Source: JBGPML01 sp041486955
Lineage (GTDB): Bacteria > Patescibacteriota > UBA1384 > 2-12-FULL-50-11 > DASWYB01
DNA length: 9,530 nt
Assembly: GCA_041486955.1 (NCBI GenBank)
Contig: JBGPML010000028.1
Location: 1-9,530, forward strand
Direction of reading: 5' to 3'
Shown here: positions 6,889 through 9,530 of the stretch, piece by piece
How the letters are laid out: each line of letters starts with the position of its first letter
How positions within the stretch are numbered: the stretch's first letter is position 1
Made by a program: the position numbers and the translations under genes
Notes under the pieces: model-generated
Seen by the model: only the letters and a program-made list of their open reading frames with translations
Databases searched by the model: none
What the model was told of the DNA's origin: nothing

Positions 6889-7865
6889 GCCTTACGTGCT
6901 CTCACATAGCGAGAAAAATGATGAAGTTTACCAAATCCGTGATACATCAAGCGAAATATTACGCGGTCACTCATTTTTCGATCCGCTTGAATGTCACGGC
7001 GCTCTGCAAGGATCTCTGGTAGATGCGAAGCAGTAAACCACCAACCTTGAAGGTAGGAATAACTTAGACTTGGTTTTAATAGCACCAAAAAGAATAGTAA
7101 CTCAAAACAATTTTGTAAAAGATAACTGGGCAAGATGAGAATAAGATTATACCAAGCGTAATTTTTTATAAGCATTGTCAAGGTATTCTGATTGCGCCAA
7201 AGAAATGTCGTATAGGTTAACCCTATTCCGGTTGATCCAGCTCCGGCATGAAAGACGTAAACTCCAGGGACATAATGACAAGTTTTGTTTTGTAAATGCA
7301 GTCGCCAAAACCAATCCACCTCTTCAACATACATAAAAAAGAGTGGGTCAAAACCCCCGGTATGAATAAACAGTTGTCTGGAAAAAAAGAGACAGATCCC
7401 CGGCAGATAAAACGGTTGTTTGGTGGACAAGATAGCTTTGGAGTAAACAGGGTGACCCCAGGGGTCGATAGTAGCCCGATAGTGATCAGGTTGCTTTGTA
7501 TCGTACTGTGCTTCAATCGGGGCGACAACAGCATATTTATGAGTCCGATAATAGGCATACAGTTTATCAATACAATCAGGTTGAATCCAGCTATCGTTGT
7601 TCAGTAGAACGATACATTTTCCGGTTGCATTTTGAACACCAAGATTATTGGCTCGAGCAAAACCTTGGTTTGTTTCGTTGAGTATAATCTTTACTTTTGG
7701 AAATGTTACCCGAATCGTGCCAAGGCTATTATCTGTTGAGCCGTTATCAACGACGATTATTTCCACATTCGGGTATGTTTGCTGTTGGAGACTGGTCAAA
7801 CATCGTTTTAGCCAACGCTGGCCGTTCCAATTAACGACAATAATTGAAATGAGTGGGTATGTCAT
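6885..7865 (-). CDS. Glycosyltransferase family 2, rhamnosyltransferase-like (WbbL type)
   Basis: A 326-residue inverting GT-A glycosyltransferase acting at the cytoplasmic face. Visible motifs: ISIIVVNWNGQRWLKRCL (7-23), VVDNGSTDNS (Asp40), GFARANNLG (68-76), LLNNDSWI (donor/metal Asp91) and YVEEVDWFWRL (179-189, the acidic, catalytic-base region with its conserved Arg). HAGAGSTG (206-213) is the H..G.S signature common in WbbL-like rhamnosyltransferases. A hydrophobic segment (about 239-263) near the C-terminus suggests membrane attachment. The ATG at 7865 was chosen because it begins directly before the GT-A core and overlaps the upstream GT4 stop as ATGA (7862-7865). The longer frame from an ATG at 7928 would add 21 residues that lie inside the neighbour and fit no family. 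The stop overlaps the next ATG in the same ATGA fashion. The rhamnose specificity is by resemblance only. Confidence 0.9.
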   Translation of the reverse strand: MTYPLISIIVVNWNGQRWLKRCLTSLQQQTYPNVEIIVVDNGSTDNSLGTIRVTFPKVKIILNETNQGFARANNLGVQNATGKCIVLLNNDSWIQPDCIDKLYAYYRTHKYAVVAPIEAQYDTKQPDHYRATIDPWGHPVYSKAILSTKQPFYLPGICLFFSRQLFIHTGGFDPLFFMYVEEVDWFWRLHLQNKTCHYVPGVYVFHAGAGSTGIGLTYTTFLWRNQNTLTMLIKNYAWYNLILILPSYLLQNCFELLFFLVLLKPSLSYSYLQGWWFTASHLPEILAERRDIQADRKMSDRVIFRLMYHGFGKLHHFSRYVRARKA

Positions 7866-8965
7866 AGTCGAAATAATATAGATTTGAATTGGTTGTAGGT
7901 AACTTCGAATGTCATCGATCGGCTCCATTGCCAGGCGTTGGTCCGGAGGCGAGTATAATGTTCTTTGTTATTTAATAAAGCAACAATACACTCTGCCATT
8001 GACTGGGGATTACGCGATTCACAGAGGAGACCGGTCTCGTCATGCAAAATACTGTCACGCAAGCCATCGACATTATAAGCGATTGCCGGCGTTCCTTGAG
8101 AATTCGCTTCGGTCACACTCAATCCCCAACCTTCTTTTATCGATGTCACGCATAAAACATGAGCCTGTCGTAAAAGTTGATGTTTTTCTGCTTCAGTCAC
8201 CTTCCCCATATAAGTTATGCTCTCGCTGAATGGAGACTGGTATATACGAAGCAAGACGATGTGGCCATATGGGTGAGATGCATCGCCGGCAATGATCAAA
8301 CGCAGGTCGGGGAGCTTCAGCTTGGCGGCTTCAAAGGCTTTAACAACATCCAGAGTTCGCTTCATCGGCCGTATAGCCCCTAAACTAACGACAGTCGGTT
8401 GTGGAAATTTCCCGGCTTCTTGGATAGATGGAATCGGTGTCAGTGTTGTTGCTTCGGGGATACAGAAAATCTTGTCAGGATAAAATCCAAACCGGATTAG
8501 GTCGGCTTTCGTGCTGGGAGAAACAGTAATAACGGAAGAGTGATTAAGGAGTCGCAGATACATCGGTTCAAGGCTATAGCCGATGAGGTTAAGAGGAAAA
8601 GGCATATGATAAAACCATATTTCTCGGCAAAGCTGGTGCACGAATAACACCTGTTTTGAGCTTGTATAAAATCGCGCCAGAAAGGGAATGGTGTTCACTT
8701 CATCGATAACTAAATCGGGCCAGCCAATAAGATGGCTGCGGTAATAACGATAGGCTTCCCAATAGACTGTGTACTTATTACCTAAAGTAGTCACCTTGTA
8801 CCCATCGCGTATAAAGTCTTGCGGTGCATTGCTATAACCGCGAACCAAGAAATGAACGGTATTCCCGTCATCAACCAGTCTTTTGGCGAGTTCATGATTA
8901 ACCAACTCGGCCCCTCCGGCCTCGGGATCAGCCTGATCTTTCCATGTGAGCCACAAGATTCGCAT
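7862..8965 (-). CDS. Glycosyltransferase family 4 (WTWKD/GGAE type)
   Basis: A 367-residue GT-B retaining glycosyltransferase, cytoplasmic; donor sugar unknown. It starts MRILWLTWKDQADPEAGGAE, in which the GGAE loop (17-20) belongs to the acceptor/donor cleft. VIDEVNTIPF (87-95) and FVHQLCREIWFYH (108-120) are strongly patterned and recall a GT4 subfamily frequent in uncultured bacteria. The C-terminal half has VVSLGAIRPMKRTLDVVKAF (192-211, with the donor-contacting Arg/Lys), LRLIIAGD (221-228) and the E-x7-E motif EGWGLSVTEA (278-287, Glu278 and Glu286) before GTPAIAY. Length is normal and the frame intact. The ATG shares one base with the TGA of the upstream GtrB-like gene (TGATG at 8963-8967), and its own stop overlaps the GT2 start. 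The tight coupling implies the enzymes are made in matched amounts for one glycan. Confidence 0.92.
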   Translation of the reverse strand: MRILWLTWKDQADPEAGGAELVNHELAKRLVDDGNTVHFLVRGYSNAPQDFIRDGYKVTTLGNKYTVYWEAYRYYRSHLIGWPDLVIDEVNTIPFLARFYTSSKQVLFVHQLCREIWFYHMPFPLNLIGYSLEPMYLRLLNHSSVITVSPSTKADLIRFGFYPDKIFCIPEATTLTPIPSIQEAGKFPQPTVVSLGAIRPMKRTLDVVKAFEAAKLKLPDLRLIIAGDASHPYGHIVLLRIYQSPFSESITYMGKVTEAEKHQLLRQAHVLCVTSIKEGWGLSVTEANSQGTPAIAYNVDGLRDSILHDETGLLCESRNPQSMAECIVALLNNKEHYTRLRTNAWQWSRSMTFEVTYNQFKSILFRL

Positions 8966-9530
8966 CAGTCCTTTTCGTCCAGGTTTTTTTGAGAGCGGAT
9001 AACATAGAGCGGACGGGCAAGAACTTCCTCGTGGATATTCCCAATATAAAGTGAAATAACTCCAATCGAGCTTAACACGATACCAACGAGAAAGAGATTT
9101 ATAACGGCTAAAATAGCTGGACCGCTAAAACTAAGTCCCCACGGATCATGGAGAATATATTTTTCAATAAAAATAAACGTACCAAATAGACCAGAAAAAA
9201 GAGTAATGCCCAACCCAAGGTAGCCGGCCACCTTCAGTGGAAATAGACTATGAGATACGAAAGTATATATGGCCAAACGGGAAAGCTTGCGATAGCTGTA
9301 AGTCGCGCCTCCATTCCGTCTCGGGTCGGCATCGAAATAGAGGTAATCTCGCCTAAAGCCTAACCAGTCCAACAATCCACGAGTGAGCCGATTTTTCTCG
9401 GTGAAATAGTGAAAAGCCAAAATGACCTTGCGATCAATCAAGCGATAGTCCGTAGCGTGAGGAGTGATTTTCGTTTCGCCCATAATATTAACTAATTGAT
9501 AAAACATAGTCCCGCCGATTCGCTTAATAA
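8965..9530 (-). CDS. GtrB/DPM1-like polyprenyl-phosphate glycosyltransferase, C-terminal part (partial)
   Basis: This gene enters from the right edge; the frame is open to 9530 (reading IKRIGG before the internal Met at 9507), so about 188 C-terminal residues are visible and the catalytic GT-A core is missing. The visible part matches the end of GtrB/DPM1/ArnC-like enzymes, which move a sugar from a nucleotide donor to polyprenyl phosphate. Matches include FYQLVN, ATDYRLIDRKVI (the conserved DxRL..R element), a TRGLLDWLGFRR stretch, and GGATYSYRKLSRLA replacing the usual AG.SKY..KL..LA. Two membrane helices follow (about 96-115 and 132-156 counted from the Met at 9507), then the short IGNIHEEVLARPLYVI end typical of the family. 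The internal Met should not be taken as the start, since it would cut the conserved domain. The TGA overlaps the next ATG by one base. Sugar identity cannot be told. Confidence 0.88.
   Translation of the reverse strand, partial: IKRIGGTMFYQLVNIMGETKITPHATDYRLIDRKVILAFHYFTEKNRLTRGLLDWLGFRRDYLYFDADPRRNGGATYSYRKLSRLAIYTFVSHSLFPLKVAGYLGLGITLFSGLFGTFIFIEKYILHDPWGLSFSGPAILAVINLFLVGIVLSSIGVISLYIGNIHEEVLARPLYVIRSQKNLDEKD

Noticed and set aside
7146..7181. Possible internal minus-strand promoter: TATAAT complement at 7146-7151 and TTGACA complement at 7176-7181
   Set aside because: The spacing is 24 bases, too long for a sigma-70 promoter, and it lies within the GT2 coding region.
7223..7607. Antisense and alternate-frame open frames of 103-115 codons opposite or within the GT2 gene
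   Set aside because: They lie inside a gene with intact GT2 motifs, show no family pattern or ribosome binding site, and are frame shadows.
7909..8229. Plus-strand open frame of 106 codons
   Set aside because: It is antisense to the GT4 gene with a clear E-x7-E motif; its translation looks non-protein-like and nothing supports expression.
8965..9507. Treating the GtrB-like gene as a complete 180-residue protein from the ATG at 9507
   Set aside because: The frame is open past this Met to the window edge and the family's catalytic domain should precede it, so the gene is partial.

Overview
The window looks like part of a cell-surface glycan (polysaccharide or glycoprotein) assembly locus from a compact bacterial genome. 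The reading frames use the ordinary bacterial code, DNA is moderately AT-rich by eye, and genes abut or overlap by 1 to 14 bases with almost no intergenic space. A secreted DUF5666-type protein, a GT4 enzyme of the 'WTWKD...GGAE' type, a GtrB/DPM1-like enzyme and giant YfhO/DUF3367-like membrane proteins with a carbohydrate-binding-module-like insert together suggest Patescibacteria (Candidate Phyla Radiation). That placement is an inference from family style; no marker gene is present.

Layout. At the left edge (1-680, plus strand) lies one exported protein with a signal peptide and two tandem DUF5666-like beta domains, followed by an intrinsic terminator at 701-730. Everything else (664-9530) is a single minus-strand run of seven genes, read from right to left. 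These are: the C-terminal part of a GtrB/DPM1-like polyprenyl-phosphate sugar synthase that continues beyond the right edge; a GT4 glycosyltransferase; a GT2 glycosyltransferase; a second GT4; a 1026-residue GT-C-like membrane protein with a large extracytoplasmic C-terminal extension; a 117-residue four-helix membrane protein; and a 536-residue GT-C-like membrane protein. The last one collides with the plus-strand gene, and their 3' ends overlap by 17 bases.

How the genes may work together (inference). The GtrB-like enzyme would load a sugar onto a polyprenyl phosphate at the inner face of the membrane. The three soluble or membrane-associated enzymes would build a glycan from nucleotide sugars. 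The two GT-C-like proteins, whose active sites should face outward, would then transfer lipid-linked sugars to a surface acceptor. The small four-helix protein between them could help or flip the lipid-linked sugar, but no sequence motif proves this. The two GT-C-like proteins are collinear paralogues of each other. The longer one carries about 470 extra residues with a jelly-roll-like domain and a C-terminal anchor.

Several start codons were refined using overlap geometry and paralogue alignment (7865, 2641, 2274, 105). There is no stretch over 300 bases without a gene. I saw no RNA gene, mobile element, CRISPR array or origin.
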